Source: Ectobacillus sp048976805 (lineage in GTDB: Bacteria > Bacillota > Bacilli > Bacillales > Bacillaceae_G). Taken from it: 64,000 nucleotides of DNA. The translations under genes and the position numbers were made by a program. The notes under the pieces are model-generated. The model did no database searches. It was given only the letters and a program-made list of their open reading frames with translations, and was not told where the DNA came from. Where the stretch lies: contig JBHGUR010000035.1 in assembly GCA_048976805.1 (NCBI GenBank), positions 5,116-69,115 of the forward strand, read 5' to 3'. Of the stretch, positions 43,474 to 52,429 are shown piece after piece; the stretch's first letter is position 1, and each line of letters opens with the position of its first letter.

Positions 43474-43575
43474 CTACTTTCCCGCTAATGCGCTCCACTT
43501 CGGTTTGCATCTCAACAAATTTTGTTTACGAAGATCGCTGCCGTATTGATAGCGAATATTATACATTTTATCTTT
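43474..43575 (-). pseudogene. Possible gene fragment abutting a MITE
   Basis: Minus strand reads MYNIRYQYGSDLRKQ and, one frame over, FVEMQTEVERISGKVDK then a stop. The two pieces fit as one short helical protein with a frameshift. The MITE at 43577 lies directly before the ATG. Could also be chance; low confidence. Confidence 0.3.
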
Positions 43576-43576
43576 T

Positions 43577-43686
43577 GGCTCTGTTACACTTGATTGTTGC
43601 TTTTCCACTGCGGGCGGGGCCGAGCCGCTTTTCCCGCTGGAGTCGCCGCCTTTCGTTCCCAATCAACATGAGCCTTTAACAGAGCC
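43577..43686 (-). mobile_element. GGCTCTGTTA-ended MITE, copy A (110 bp)
   Basis: Ends GGCTCTGTTA / TAACAGAGCC. Interior blocks CACTTGATTGTTG, GGGCGGGGCCGAGCCGC and AATCAACAT are shared with copies at 44922-45047 and 52876-53020. GC-rich centre, no coding capacity. Same orientation as copy B, opposite to copy C. Confidence 0.85.
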
Positions 43687-43789
43687 TGCCCTTTAAAGAT
43701 AATACGTTTTTGGCAGTTGTGTTAATTAGTTCAATTCTTTGTTAAAACACTGCATTTCGCGTAAATATAGATTTTAGAAACTAACATGG

Positions 43790-44887
43790 TTACACTCGCG
43801 CCTGAGCGGCTCCTGCCAGCTTAGCTTGAAATCCTGTCAGTTCTGTCATAAATGCAGTAAATTCTTCAATGTTCATTTGCTGCGCAGAATCGGATAATGC
43901 AACAGCCGGGTCAGGGTGCACTTCAGCCATGACCGCATCTGCGCCGATAGCCAATGCTGCTTTTGCTGCTGGGATAAGCAAGTCTTTTCGGCCTGTTGAA
44001 TGCGTTACATCGACGACAACCGGTAAGTGTGTTTCCTTCTTTAAAATCGGTACTGCAGAAATATCAAGCGTGTTGCGCGTCGCTTTTTCATATGTGCGGA
44101 TGCCGCGTTCACAAAGGATAATTTGGTCGTTGCCTTGCGAGATAATATACTCGGCTGCATTCACGAATTCTTCAATCGTTGCGGCAAGTCCTCGTTTTAA
44201 CAGTACAGGTTTATTTACCTTTCCTACTGTTTTTAATAAATCAAAGTTTTGCATATTGCGCGCCCCGATTTGAATAACATCTACATAATCTAAAGCCGTT
44301 TCTACATCATTCGGATTTAAAATTTCACTAATAATCGCTAAATCGAATTCATCCGCTACTTTTCGTAAAATTTCTAAGCCCTCTACACCTAAACCTTGGA
44401 AATCATAAGGAGAAGTCCGCGGTTTAAATGCGCCGCCTCTCATTAGGCGCAGCCCTTGCTGTTTCATTGCCTGTGCAACGGCCCGTACTTGCTCGTAGCT
44501 TTCTACAGCGCATGGCCCCATAATGAATGACTGCGTGCCGTCGCCGATTTTCTCGCCTTTTACATCAACAATTGTATCTGTTGACTTCTTTTTGCGGGAA
44601 ACAAGCAATGCCTTTCGATTATCATCTTCTTGCAGCTCTAAGCTTGCTTTAAAAATCGTTTTAAAAATATGCTGCAAGGTAGATGTTTCAAACGGACCTT
44701 CGTTATGCTCAGCAATCATATCCAATGCTTGGCGTTCCCGAACTGGGTCAAATCGTTTTACGCCTTGAAGCTTCTTTTGTTCTCCAATTTCTTTTACTAC
44801 CTTAGCCCGCTCATTTAATAAGCGCAGCAGTTCCAGATTAATCTCATCCACTTTATTTCTCAATCTTTCCAATTCATGTGTTGTCAT
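43790..44887 (-). CDS. aroA: Bifunctional DAHP synthase / chorismate mutase
   Basis: 365 residues. N-terminal chorismate mutase (AroQ) domain at ~1-85 (LERLRNKVDEINLELLRLL, then KRFDPVRERQ) fused to a type I-beta DAHP synthase (GPCAVESYEQV at ~122, FKPRTSPYDFQG, IQIGARNMQNF, DVTHSTGRKD, MAEVHPDP). First committed step of aromatic amino acid synthesis, with the mutase part as the feedback-sensing domain in Bacillus. Preceded, on the minus strand, by a MITE and two tandem tyrosine T-box leaders, so expression should respond to uncharged tRNA-Tyr. Confidence 0.96.
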   Translation of the reverse strand: MTTHELERLRNKVDEINLELLRLLNERAKVVKEIGEQKKLQGVKRFDPVRERQALDMIAEHNEGPFETSTLQHIFKTIFKASLELQEDDNRKALLVSRKKKSTDTIVDVKGEKIGDGTQSFIMGPCAVESYEQVRAVAQAMKQQGLRLMRGGAFKPRTSPYDFQGLGVEGLEILRKVADEFDLAIISEILNPNDVETALDYVDVIQIGARNMQNFDLLKTVGKVNKPVLLKRGLAATIEEFVNAAEYIISQGNDQIILCERGIRTYEKATRNTLDISAVPILKKETHLPVVVDVTHSTGRKDLLIPAAKAALAIGADAVMAEVHPDPAVALSDSAQQMNIEEFTAFMTELTGFQAKLAGAAQARV

Positions 44888-44921
44888 ATATATATGACCT
44901 CCTACTTATATTTTTTGTATA

Positions 44922-45047
44922 GACTCTGTTACACTTGATTGTTGATTTTCCGCTACAGGCGGACGCTTTCCGCGGGCGGGGCCGAGCCGCTTTTCCCGCT
45001 GGAGCCGCAGCCTTTCGTCCCAATCAACATTAGCCTTTAACAGAGCC
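44922..45047 (-). mobile_element. GGCTCTGTTA-ended MITE, copy B (126 bp), between T-box and aroA
   Basis: Ends GACTCTGTTA / TAACAGAGCC. Inserted between the proximal T-box terminator (ends ~45052) and aroA (starts 44887), so all aroA transcripts pass through it. Its GC-rich inverted structure will fold in the leader RNA. Interior matches copies A and C. Confidence 0.85.
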
Positions 45048-45051
45048 TTTG

Positions 45052-45300
45052 TATAAAAAATCCCTGCCGTGAAAACGACAGGGACGATTTGCACCGCGGT
45101 ACCACCCTCATTACAGACGTAGTCTGCCACTTGTTTGATGGTAACGATATCATAATCGTCCTTCCCTTCATAAAGACATCGTCTTTACTACGAAAAGGCT
45201 GCTCCGGGAGTGTACTTCACGTTTATCTATATACTGATTTGCACCAACCATCAGCTCTCTGAAATAGGGAGATAAACATTACTCTATTCCCTTCATTGCC
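45052..45300 (-). promoter_or_regulatory. T-box riboswitch 1 (proximal), tyrosine specifier
   Basis: On the minus strand: Stem I with AGAGAGCTGATGGTTGGTGC, specifier region GTGAAGTACACTCC with TAC (complement at 45212-45214), T-box core AGGGTGGTACCGCG (45095-45108) and terminator TCCCTGTCG / CGGCAGGGA followed by TTTTTT. TAC is a tyrosine codon, so uncharged tRNA-Tyr should antiterminate. Confidence 0.93.
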
Positions 45301-45324
45301 TGTAACGATATTTATTTGTTATAA

Positions 45325-45575
45325 CCAAAAAGTCCCTGCTGGCTTTGCCAACAGGGACGATCATAGTCGCGGTACCACCCTGGTTGCAGACTCTAGTCTG
45401 CCTCCTCTTCTTGATAACGGTCTCATGACCGTCTTTCCCTTCATAAGGACAGTGTCCTTACTACGAAAAAGATGCTCCGGAAGTGTACTTCACGTTTATC
45501 TATATGCTGATTCGCACCGGCCACCAGCTCTCTGAAATAGGGAGATAAACATTACTCTATTCCCTTCATTGCTTA
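45325..45575 (-). promoter_or_regulatory. T-box riboswitch 2 (distal), tyrosine specifier
   Basis: Same layout as the proximal leader: AGAGAGCTGGTGGCCGGTGC, specifier GTGAAGTACACTTC (complement of TAC at 45485-45487), core AGGGTGGTACCGCG (45368-45381), terminator GTCCCTG.TGGC / GCCAGCAGGGAC with TTTTT. Nucleotide identity with the proximal leader is high across Stem I, indicating duplication. RNA polymerase must pass both to reach aroA, giving tighter control. Confidence 0.93.
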
Positions 45576-45614
45576 TTATTAGAAAATTCAAAACAATTAT
45601 TGGTTATGATTTGT

Positions 45615-45644
45615 ATTATAGTATTAAGTTCCTGAATGTGTCAA
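45615..45644 (-). promoter_or_regulatory. SigA-type promoter of the T-box/aroA unit
   Basis: TTGACA (complement at 45639-45644), 18-base spacer, TATAAT (complement at 45615-45620), about 40 bases before Stem I of the distal T-box. Confidence 0.85.
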
Positions 45645-45705
45645 TACTTTTTAGAGCTTTTTCTAATAGCTGCCCTAAAAAATTTGCGCTTTATTCCGGC
45701 AAAAC

Positions 45706-45739
45706 AAAAAGCTAGCCCGGAAATAATAGGCTAGCTTTT
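45706..45739 (-). terminator. Terminator of the 2-oxoacid oxidoreductase operon
   Basis: AAAAGCTAGCC / GGGCTAGCTTTT stem, T run on the minus strand. Confidence 0.85.
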
Positions 45740-45770
45740 CTTGCATCACTGCAGCTTTTCGAAATAGAAA

Positions 45771-48062
45771 TTACAAGTATGGATTTTCATGCTTCGCTTT
45801 TAATACTTGCCATCTGCGTTCCACTTCTTCTTCAAAGCCATGCAGCAATTCCGCATTTTCTTCTTTTAACAAATGTTTTGTTTTTCCCATCCATTTTAGC
45901 CAATCCGCTAATGGGATACGCTTATTTTTCGCTTCCGGATCATATGTGATGGTCGTAATGCCTCTTTCAACTTCATAAAGCGGGAAGAAGCATGATTCTA
46001 CTGCCGCTTTCATAATTGTTTCACCATAACGGTCTTCTGATTTCCAGTTCAACGGACATGTAATCAGCAACTTACCGTACACCATGCCCATATTTTGTGC
46101 ATACCACTGTGCCTTCGCAGCTTTTTTCACAAGATCCTGCGGGAAGGCTTCTGAAGCGGTAAATACGTACGGAATATTCGTTGCAGCCATAATTTGCGCT
46201 GTATCTTTATGATGGAACGCTTTCCCTCTTTGCGCTTTCCCTACAGAAGATGTGCTTGTCATATGCCCAATCGGTGTAGAATAAGACATTTGTGAACCGG
46301 TATTCATATACCCTTCATTATCATACTCAATGATAATCAGCTTATGATTCCGAAGAGCCGTACCGATTGCTGAGCCCATTCCGATATCCATGCCGCCGTC
46401 GCCTGTCACCATCACAAATGTTACATCATCAGAGATTTGGACTTCGCCGCGGCGCTTCATCTCTAGGAACGCTTCTAACGTACCAGATAATGTGGCCGGT
46501 CCATTTTGGAACAGGTTATGAATCATATTTTGTTTATGGGAGCTGTACGGATATGCTGTTGTCACCACGTATGCGCAGCCTGTATGGAAGAGGACAACGA
46601 TATCTCCTTCAATCCCTTTAAAAAACAATTCCAATCCTGAGAAAATGCCGCATCCCGGACATGCACCGTGTCCTGGCGCAAGGCGTTTTGGTTTTTCTGT
46701 TAAAGCGCGCAATGGAGGAATACGAACCTTCAATTTGTTCGTTTCCGGATCTTCCGTTACAGCAATTAACCCTGTTTTAAATGTGTCGCCTTGCTGCGGT
46801 TCTAAAACAGGAACTTGGCGCAATTCTTCTCTTCCTGGTGTAATGCCGTAATAGTCAAATGGCTTTTCTGCATATCCTTTGTCCATCGCTTCAATTGCAA
46901 GATTGAAGAATGCTTCTGCATCATCTGCATAAAAGTCTTTTCCGCCAAGACCAAATACTCTGCTTAATACGATAGTTGCATTATATGGATCGTCTTGTAA
47001 TGTGGATTTCACTTCATGCGTTAAGTTCGGGCCGTGGCCGCCATATGAATCAGCACGTTCGCCGATCAATAGCGCTTTGACATTTTTCAGCGCTTCACGA
47101 ATTTGTTTAGCAGGGAACGGGCGAATCATATTCGGGCTGATTACTCCTGCCTTAATTCCTTGTGCGCGCAAACCGTCCACAACATCTTTTGCTGATTCAG
47201 CAGCTGAGTTTAACAGGAACAATGCAACATCCGCATCTTCCATACGATACAAATCCAGCATTGGATAGGAACGTCCGGAAATTTCTTCATACTCTTTTGC
47301 GACTTGTTCAAATACATCCGCAGCGCGGTACATCGCTTCTGATTGCTGATAATGGTTGTTCATTAAATCATCGCCATTCATATGGGCGCCGATTGTGATT
47401 GGATTTGCCGGGTCTACTACTGGATATTGTGTCGGGCGTTCTCCTACAAATTCCTGAACAACGTTGCGGTCTTTGAAGGATTGTACTTTACGCTTTTGGT
47501 GCGACGTGAAAAATCCATCATAAGCGACAATAACAGGGAGGCGAACATCGCTATGCTCAGAAATTTTTAAAGCCATAATATTCATATCATATACAGCTTG
47601 CGGCGTACGGGCCGTTAAAATCACCCATCCTGTATTTAAGGCGAAATATAAGTCAGAGTGGTCGCCGCGAATATCAAGCGGCCCGCTGACAGCGCGCGTT
47701 ACAAGGTTCATTACCATCGGAAAGCGCGTACCGGATTGGACCGGAAGCTGCTCTAGCATATACATAAGACCGTTGGCGCTTGTTGCGTTAAATACGCGCG
47801 CGCCTGCTACAGAAGCGCCGTAGCAAATCCCTGCTGAACCATGCTCGCCGTCAGCTGGAATCAATTTCATATCATGCAATCCGCGCGCTTTCATCATATC
47901 TAAGTATTGGGCGATTTCTGTAGAAGGAGTAATCGGGAAATATCCCATAATATGATAATTAATTTGTGCCGCTGCTTTTGCAGCCATTTCGTTTCCAGAT
48001 TCAAAGGAAACGACTTGTTCAGCTATTTTTGCTTGTGAAGTTGCGAACTCAAATACTGTCAT
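45771..48062 (-). CDS. 2-oxoacid:acceptor oxidoreductase, fused alpha/beta subunit
   Basis: 763 residues from ATG 48062 (AGGAGGTG upstream). N-terminal alpha part (NYHIMGYFPITPSTEIAQYL; GEHGSAGICYGASVAGARV; ATSANGLMYM) and C-terminal TPP-binding beta part beginning GHGACPGCGIFSG near 490, with GDGGMDIGMG and NEGYMNTG forming the TPP/Mg site near 585-620. It decarboxylates a 2-oxoacid to an acyl-CoA, passing electrons to ferredoxin. The extra 44 codons to 48194 lie inside the upstream gene and are not used. Substrate (pyruvate or branched-chain oxoacid) cannot be told. Confidence 0.9.
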   Translation of the reverse strand: MTVFEFATSQAKIAEQVVSFESGNEMAAKAAAQINYHIMGYFPITPSTEIAQYLDMMKARGLHDMKLIPADGEHGSAGICYGASVAGARVFNATSANGLMYMLEQLPVQSGTRFPMVMNLVTRAVSGPLDIRGDHSDLYFALNTGWVILTARTPQAVYDMNIMALKISEHSDVRLPVIVAYDGFFTSHQKRKVQSFKDRNVVQEFVGERPTQYPVVDPANPITIGAHMNGDDLMNNHYQQSEAMYRAADVFEQVAKEYEEISGRSYPMLDLYRMEDADVALFLLNSAAESAKDVVDGLRAQGIKAGVISPNMIRPFPAKQIREALKNVKALLIGERADSYGGHGPNLTHEVKSTLQDDPYNATIVLSRVFGLGGKDFYADDAEAFFNLAIEAMDKGYAEKPFDYYGITPGREELRQVPVLEPQQGDTFKTGLIAVTEDPETNKLKVRIPPLRALTEKPKRLAPGHGACPGCGIFSGLELFFKGIEGDIVVLFHTGCAYVVTTAYPYSSHKQNMIHNLFQNGPATLSGTLEAFLEMKRRGEVQISDDVTFVMVTGDGGMDIGMGSAIGTALRNHKLIIIEYDNEGYMNTGSQMSYSTPIGHMTSTSSVGKAQRGKAFHHKDTAQIMAATNIPYVFTASEAFPQDLVKKAAKAQWYAQNMGMVYGKLLITCPLNWKSEDRYGETIMKAAVESCFFPLYEVERGITTITYDPEAKNKRIPLADWLKWMGKTKHLLKEENAELLHGFEEEVERRWQVLKAKHENPYL

Positions 48063-49075
48063 GAACGAGCACCTCCTGCTACATATGGGAAATTGTGGGC
48101 AACACGATGTTCCGACGCATAGCCTATAGTTTCTGAAATTTCTGTCAATGCTGACGTTGGGCAAGCTTCTACGCATTTTAAACAGCCTTTGCAATATTGA
48201 TAGTCAATTCCTTTTAAAAACATTTGCTTGCGGCCGCGTTTATCCTCTCCCGCTTCCCATACAAAGCAAAGATCCGGACAAACAGTATCGCACGCTACGC
48301 AATTAATGCATTTTTCCTGATCAAAGCTTGGCAAAAAGCCTTGACGTGAACCGCTCATATCTTTTAATATACTATTTCCGTTAGCAACGATAATCCCGCC
48401 TGGCATTTGTGTATTATAGCCTAAAACAGGTTCAGGGCGTTGAAATGCCTTACCTTGCGCTTCGGACGGCACTTCATATGTGCGGAAGATAACTTCCTCA
48501 TAGCCGCGGTTGAAGGTTCGAATATTTGCTTCTACTAAATGCGGATATTTTTTCTCGAATGTGCGGCGAATGACATTGCGCATTGTATCTGGGTCAAGAA
48601 AATCACAAATACGGAATAACGCCCCTAGCATAGCTGTATTAACCTTTGTTTTTTCTTCTACTGCAATACCGAGGGCGTCTACAGTTGCAATCGTTCCATA
48701 CTCAAGCTTTAAATCCCTTTTAATCTCATCAAAATCGCGCGTTGTATTTACAAGCACAATACCATCTGGAGCTAATCCGCTTACAACGTCTACCATTTTA
48801 TATAAAGCTTCGTGAAATACTCCTATTACATGCGGTTCTTCAATTGGGCTATGGTCACGAATCTCCACATCCGGAGCGCAAAAACGAATAAAGCTTTTTA
48901 CAGGCGACCCTTTTTTCTCTGAACCGTAGGAAGAAAAATTAGAACCGTTTAACCCTAAACCTAATACTCCCGCTTCAGCCAACATTTTACCTGCTAGATT
49001 TGCTCCCAAGCCGCCGATGGATTCCAGGCGAATCTCATAAAAACCTAGTTTGTTAGTCTTTGGTAGTATAGACAT
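48059..49075 (-). CDS. 2-oxoacid:acceptor oxidoreductase, gamma/ferredoxin (delta) fusion
   Basis: 338 residues. N-terminal gamma domain (GIGGLGA-like SIGGLGANLAGKMLAEAG; NGSNFSSYGSEKKGSPVKS) followed by a two-cluster ferredoxin (CINCVACDTVCPDLC and CKGCLKCVEACP near 275-320). Partner of the alpha/beta protein, to which it is joined by an ATGA overlap, giving an enzyme of two polypeptides instead of four. Such oxygen-sensitive enzymes suggest an anaerobic or microaerobic phase. Confidence 0.9.
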   Translation of the reverse strand: MSILPKTNKLGFYEIRLESIGGLGANLAGKMLAEAGVLGLGLNGSNFSSYGSEKKGSPVKSFIRFCAPDVEIRDHSPIEEPHVIGVFHEALYKMVDVVSGLAPDGIVLVNTTRDFDEIKRDLKLEYGTIATVDALGIAVEEKTKVNTAMLGALFRICDFLDPDTMRNVIRRTFEKKYPHLVEANIRTFNRGYEEVIFRTYEVPSEAQGKAFQRPEPVLGYNTQMPGGIIVANGNSILKDMSGSRQGFLPSFDQEKCINCVACDTVCPDLCFVWEAGEDKRGRKQMFLKGIDYQYCKGCLKCVEACPTSALTEISETIGYASEHRVAHNFPYVAGGARS

Positions 49076-49355
49076 AACCTTCCTCCTTCTATAAAAATGA
49101 TTACTATCATTGTAGGATATAAAAACAGAAATGATAGTGTGAAAAAGTTAACATTTTATGACAATCTGTGTATATCATTGTGTTATAATTTATTGTAACA
49201 GTTTGATTAGAAGAAAGTTGTGACGGAAATCATAGTTCGCAAAATTTACCTCTAGAAGGGAATTTTTCTTATATAGAGAAATAAAATTTATTTTAAAAGT
49301 TAGGGAACAGCTTTTTCCAATGAATTATTACAGTTTATCAACAGGCTCTGTTAAA

Positions 49356-49491
49356 GGGGTTGATCGAAAAGTGGTATTTCGGCCCGAAAACTAGAAAAAA
49401 CAAAACCCAAGAATGCCGTTAAATCAACATTCTTGGGTTTTTAATTTCGGTACATTTTACTCTAAAATGGGCTTTTTAGACATCCTCCTTT
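49356..49491 (+). mobile_element. Short element with TGTCC-AAAAG-like ends, copy 3 (136 bp)
   Basis: Left end AAAGGGGTTGATCGAAAAGTGG, right end in reverse AAAGGAGGATGTCTAAAAAG. The middle has a complete hairpin AACCCAAGAATG / CATTCTTGGGTT, corresponding to the CAAGAATGTTGATA block of copies 1 and 2. Just before it, at 49344, lies GGCTCTGTTAAAGG, the end sequence of the other MITE family. The gap 49076-49504 has no gene. Confidence 0.6.
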
Positions 49492-49504
49492 GGGCAAACG
49501 AGAA

Positions 49505-49981
49505 TTAGACGATATAAAACCTGCCATCCTCATGGATTTCTAAGGAAGTATAGCTGCTTGCAAGGTCGCAAATTATCTCTTCATCTATTTCAGAAAAGAT
49601 TTCCCCTCTATGCATCCGTTCTATCATGCTTTCATACTTCTCGTATTTATCTGCATCATTGACAAAATGATAAATATATACTTCGTCTCCGTCCTCATTG
49701 ATTACGTTTACATAGTGAACAGGCCCGAATTGCTGGAACCATTCTACTGCTTCTTGCCGGTTTCGAAAGGAAGGAGCTATGCGTTCAACTACATGCCGAT
49801 CTGTTTCTAAATGGCCAATTTCAAATTGATTGAGACAAGATTGGCAAATTCCCTTCTCTTGAATAAGAGATATCGCCACTGGGGCAACTTCTTTATCTTC
49901 ACAATAAAAGCAGCTGGCATTTTTAGCCGTTGCCCACTCAAATACATCTTCATATTCTTTCTTTTTGTATGCGAATGCCAT
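49505..49981 (-). CDS. Hypothetical protein with zinc-ribbon-like cysteines, 158 aa
   Basis: Start ATG 49981 after AGGAGGAGAAGG. Two Cys pairs (CFYC and CQSC, residues ~24 and ~46) would bind one metal; the rest is acidic with EVYIYHFVNDADKYEKYESM. No DNA-binding motif recognised. Single gene. Upstream frame to 50080 lacks a site. Confidence 0.7.
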   Translation of the reverse strand: MAFAYKKKEYEDVFEWATAKNASCFYCEDKEVAPVAISLIQEKGICQSCLNQFEIGHLETDRHVVERIAPSFRNRQEAVEWFQQFGPVHYVNVINEDGDEVYIYHFVNDADKYEKYESMIERMHRGEIFSEIDEEIICDLASSYTSLEIHEDGRFYIV

Positions 49982-50091
49982 AGTCCTTCTCCTCCTATAC
50001 ATCCGTATTTGTACAAAATACGCTTCTGTACAAATACATTGTATCATGAAAGATTGACGCGATCTGGAAAGGATTCGCACAAAATAGCGAC

Positions 50092-50137
50092 ATATAACAA
50101 AAACGGAAGCGAATTTTGGCTTCCGTTTTTGTTATAT
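50092..50137. terminator. Strong bidirectional hairpin/terminator
   Basis: ATATAACAAAAACGGAAGC / GCTTCCGTTTTTGTTATAT, 19-bp stem with an 8-base loop; T runs occur inside both arms. Ends the minus-strand histidine kinase gene. Confidence 0.85.
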
Positions 50138-50157
50138 GTTAAAAAAATTGAAAATTT

Positions 50158-52302
50158 TTATGCCGTTTTCGCCGGCAATATGATATTAAATGTAGTTCCC
50201 TTATTTAGTTCACTTTCTATATATACTTTTCCATTATGGCTTTCTATAATTTTAAAGCTAACCATTAAGCCGAGCCCATTGCCATTTTTCTTCGTCGTAT
50301 AAAACGGTTCTCCGATTTTTTTCAATTTTTCTTCCGGGATGCCTACTCCTGTATCTTGAATGGAAATTTGCACATTTCGGTCCTTAACTTCCATTCTTAC
50401 AAAAATGTCCCCACCGCTAGGCATAGCTTCGATTCCGTTTTTGATTAAATTGAGAAAGACTTGTTTCAAACGGTCTTCATCGCATTCCACTTGAATAATT
50501 TCATCCTCGCAGGCAAAATGCAGCCGCACATTTTTTTTACGGGCTTCAAATTCAAGCAGGGCAAGAATGTTTGTCATGACAGGAACGATATTTTGCTCCT
50601 TCAACTGCACAACCTTTGGCTTGGAGAGAACTAGGAAATCCTCCACAATTGAGTTAACCCGGTCGACTTCATCCAAAATAATATCCAAATATTCTTTTCG
50701 CTCTTCATCCGTTTCATCCAATTGGAGAAACTCTGCATATCCTTTCATCGATGTAAGCGGATTGCGGATTTCATGTGCAATTCCGGCAGCCATCTGGCCA
50801 ACAGCTGCTAATTTATCTTGGCGCCGCAGCATCTCTTCTGTCTTTTTGCGCTCGGTAATGTCATTGCGGATTGCCAAATATTGATATGGCTTTCCATGGT
50901 CATTTACAAATGGAACTATCGTTGTATCTACCCAATAAAATGAACCGTCTTTCGCTTTGTTTCGAATTTCGCCTCTCCACACCTTGCCTTGTCCGATTGT
51001 TTTCCACATCTCTTGGAAAAATTCCTTGGAATGATACCTCGAATTTAAAATAGAGTGGGTACGGCCAATTAGCTCTTCACGGCTGTATCCAGATATTTCA
51101 CAAAACTTATCGTTTACATTCGTAATGACGCCTTTTGCATCTGTAAAAGCAACAATTGAGGATTGGTCTAAAGCAAATTTAATATCGCTCAATTCTTTTA
51201 ACGTCGCCTTTAAATGCTTTTCTGTCATTTTTCTATCGGTAATATCATTGCGAATCGATACATACTGATACGGCTTTCCCTTTTTGTTGAGAAACGGAAC
51301 AATGGTTGTATCTACCCAATAAAATGAACCGTCTTTCGCTTTGTTTCGAATTTCGCCTCTCCACACCTTGCCTTGTCCGATTGTTTTCCACATCTCTTGG
51401 AAAAACTCCTTGGAATGATAACCCGAACTTAAAATGGAATGATTTTGTCCGAGCAGCTCATGTTCTGTATATTGGGAAATCTCAACGAACTTCTCATTTA
51501 CATACGTAATAATTCCTCTTGGGTCTGTAATCGCAACGATTGAGGATGTATTGAGAGCGAAGGTAATATCTTTTAAATTTGTATCGCTCGTTGCCAATCT
51601 TTTACTAATGAGTGTACTTGAGCTTATGAGTCCGATAAGAATTAGAATGGAGGCGCATACAACGAGATATATCATGAAATTGGCTCCTGAAACCGGAAGC
51701 ACGCCGCTATTAGAAGTGAAGCTAGAAGCTCTGACGAATAAAAAGTGGCTTTCTACGATAGCGCCGGTTACAAGAAGTGCGCTTACAGGCTTCATCCAAA
51801 TATGCGTGTGATAAGACAGCCTCTTAGAATAAAATAACATCCAGAATGAAAATAAAAAGGTGCCAAACAGCATAAGGGCAGAAATAACAAGAATGAAAAT
51901 ATGATAGCGGGCAGCCATATTGATGCTGTATATTCCGATGATATAAATAGATAGTGCGGCAAACGTCATAAATAAGCTTCCAATCACGAGATGCCGAAAT
52001 TTAGTAGTTTCACTGCTGATTATATAAAAAGCAACTCCGGTAAAAGAAAACCCAACAACCAGTGATAATATAATGATAGGGCTGTTAAATGATTGAAACC
52101 TGTCTAAATCCCTTGCGATGACCCCGAAGAAGTTCATAACCCAAATGCCGATGGTCATCGAAAATACTCCTCCTAAAAACAAAAAGCTCCTGTTCCGCTC
52201 TGTTGACCTTAAGAGTATGAGTAGATCAAAAGCAGTAAATGAAGCCATAATAGTTAAAATAATTGCGATAAACACGAGAATAGGATTGACAATTTGTATC
52301 AT
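50158..52302 (-). CDS. Sensor histidine kinase, MHYT-like membrane domain, two PAS domains
   Basis: 714 residues. Seven membrane segments (residues ~5-240) resemble the MHYT sensor domain, but the usual W.MH motif reads WVMN, so the metal-binding His is lost. Two PAS/PAC units (about 250-375 and 380-500) are almost identical from YHSKEFFQEMW to FYWVDTTIVPF. HisKA has HEIRNPLTSMKGY (His ~518); HATPase_c carries NLIKNGIEA and NGNGLGLMV. Layout resembles sporulation-type kinases feeding a phosphorelay. No response regulator adjoins. Confidence 0.85.
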   Translation of the reverse strand: MIQIVNPILVFIAIILTIMASFTAFDLLILLRSTERNRSFLFLGGVFSMTIGIWVMNFFGVIARDLDRFQSFNSPIIILSLVVGFSFTGVAFYIISSETTKFRHLVIGSLFMTFAALSIYIIGIYSINMAARYHIFILVISALMLFGTFLFSFWMLFYSKRLSYHTHIWMKPVSALLVTGAIVESHFLFVRASSFTSNSGVLPVSGANFMIYLVVCASILILIGLISSSTLISKRLATSDTNLKDITFALNTSSIVAITDPRGIITYVNEKFVEISQYTEHELLGQNHSILSSGYHSKEFFQEMWKTIGQGKVWRGEIRNKAKDGSFYWVDTTIVPFLNKKGKPYQYVSIRNDITDRKMTEKHLKATLKELSDIKFALDQSSIVAFTDAKGVITNVNDKFCEISGYSREELIGRTHSILNSRYHSKEFFQEMWKTIGQGKVWRGEIRNKAKDGSFYWVDTTIVPFVNDHGKPYQYLAIRNDITERKKTEEMLRRQDKLAAVGQMAAGIAHEIRNPLTSMKGYAEFLQLDETDEERKEYLDIILDEVDRVNSIVEDFLVLSKPKVVQLKEQNIVPVMTNILALLEFEARKKNVRLHFACEDEIIQVECDEDRLKQVFLNLIKNGIEAMPSGGDIFVRMEVKDRNVQISIQDTGVGIPEEKLKKIGEPFYTTKKNGNGLGLMVSFKIIESHNGKVYIESELNKGTTFNIILPAKTA
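50892..51043. repeat. Intragenic duplication in the PAS region (partner 51272-51423)
   Basis: About 150 bases coding the second half of each PAS domain are nearly identical at DNA level, e.g. ATCTACCCAATAAAATGAAC in both, while flanking PAS sequence has diverged. This indicates recent duplication or gene conversion between the two PAS units. Confidence 0.85.
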
Positions 52303-52393
52303 TATTTTATAGCCTTTCTGTTAAAAAATAGTTTACACTATGATTGTAATGGAAAACTACTTTCTAGGGAAGTAGGGAAATATTTTATAGCAA

Positions 52394-52422
52394 TAAAAAA
52401 GCTCTCCATCAACATGAAGAGC
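52394..52422 (-). terminator. Terminator of the AhpD-like gene
   Basis: GCTCTTC / GGAGAGC stem followed by TTTTTTATT on the minus strand. Confidence 0.6.
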
Positions 52423-52429
52423 CCCTCTT

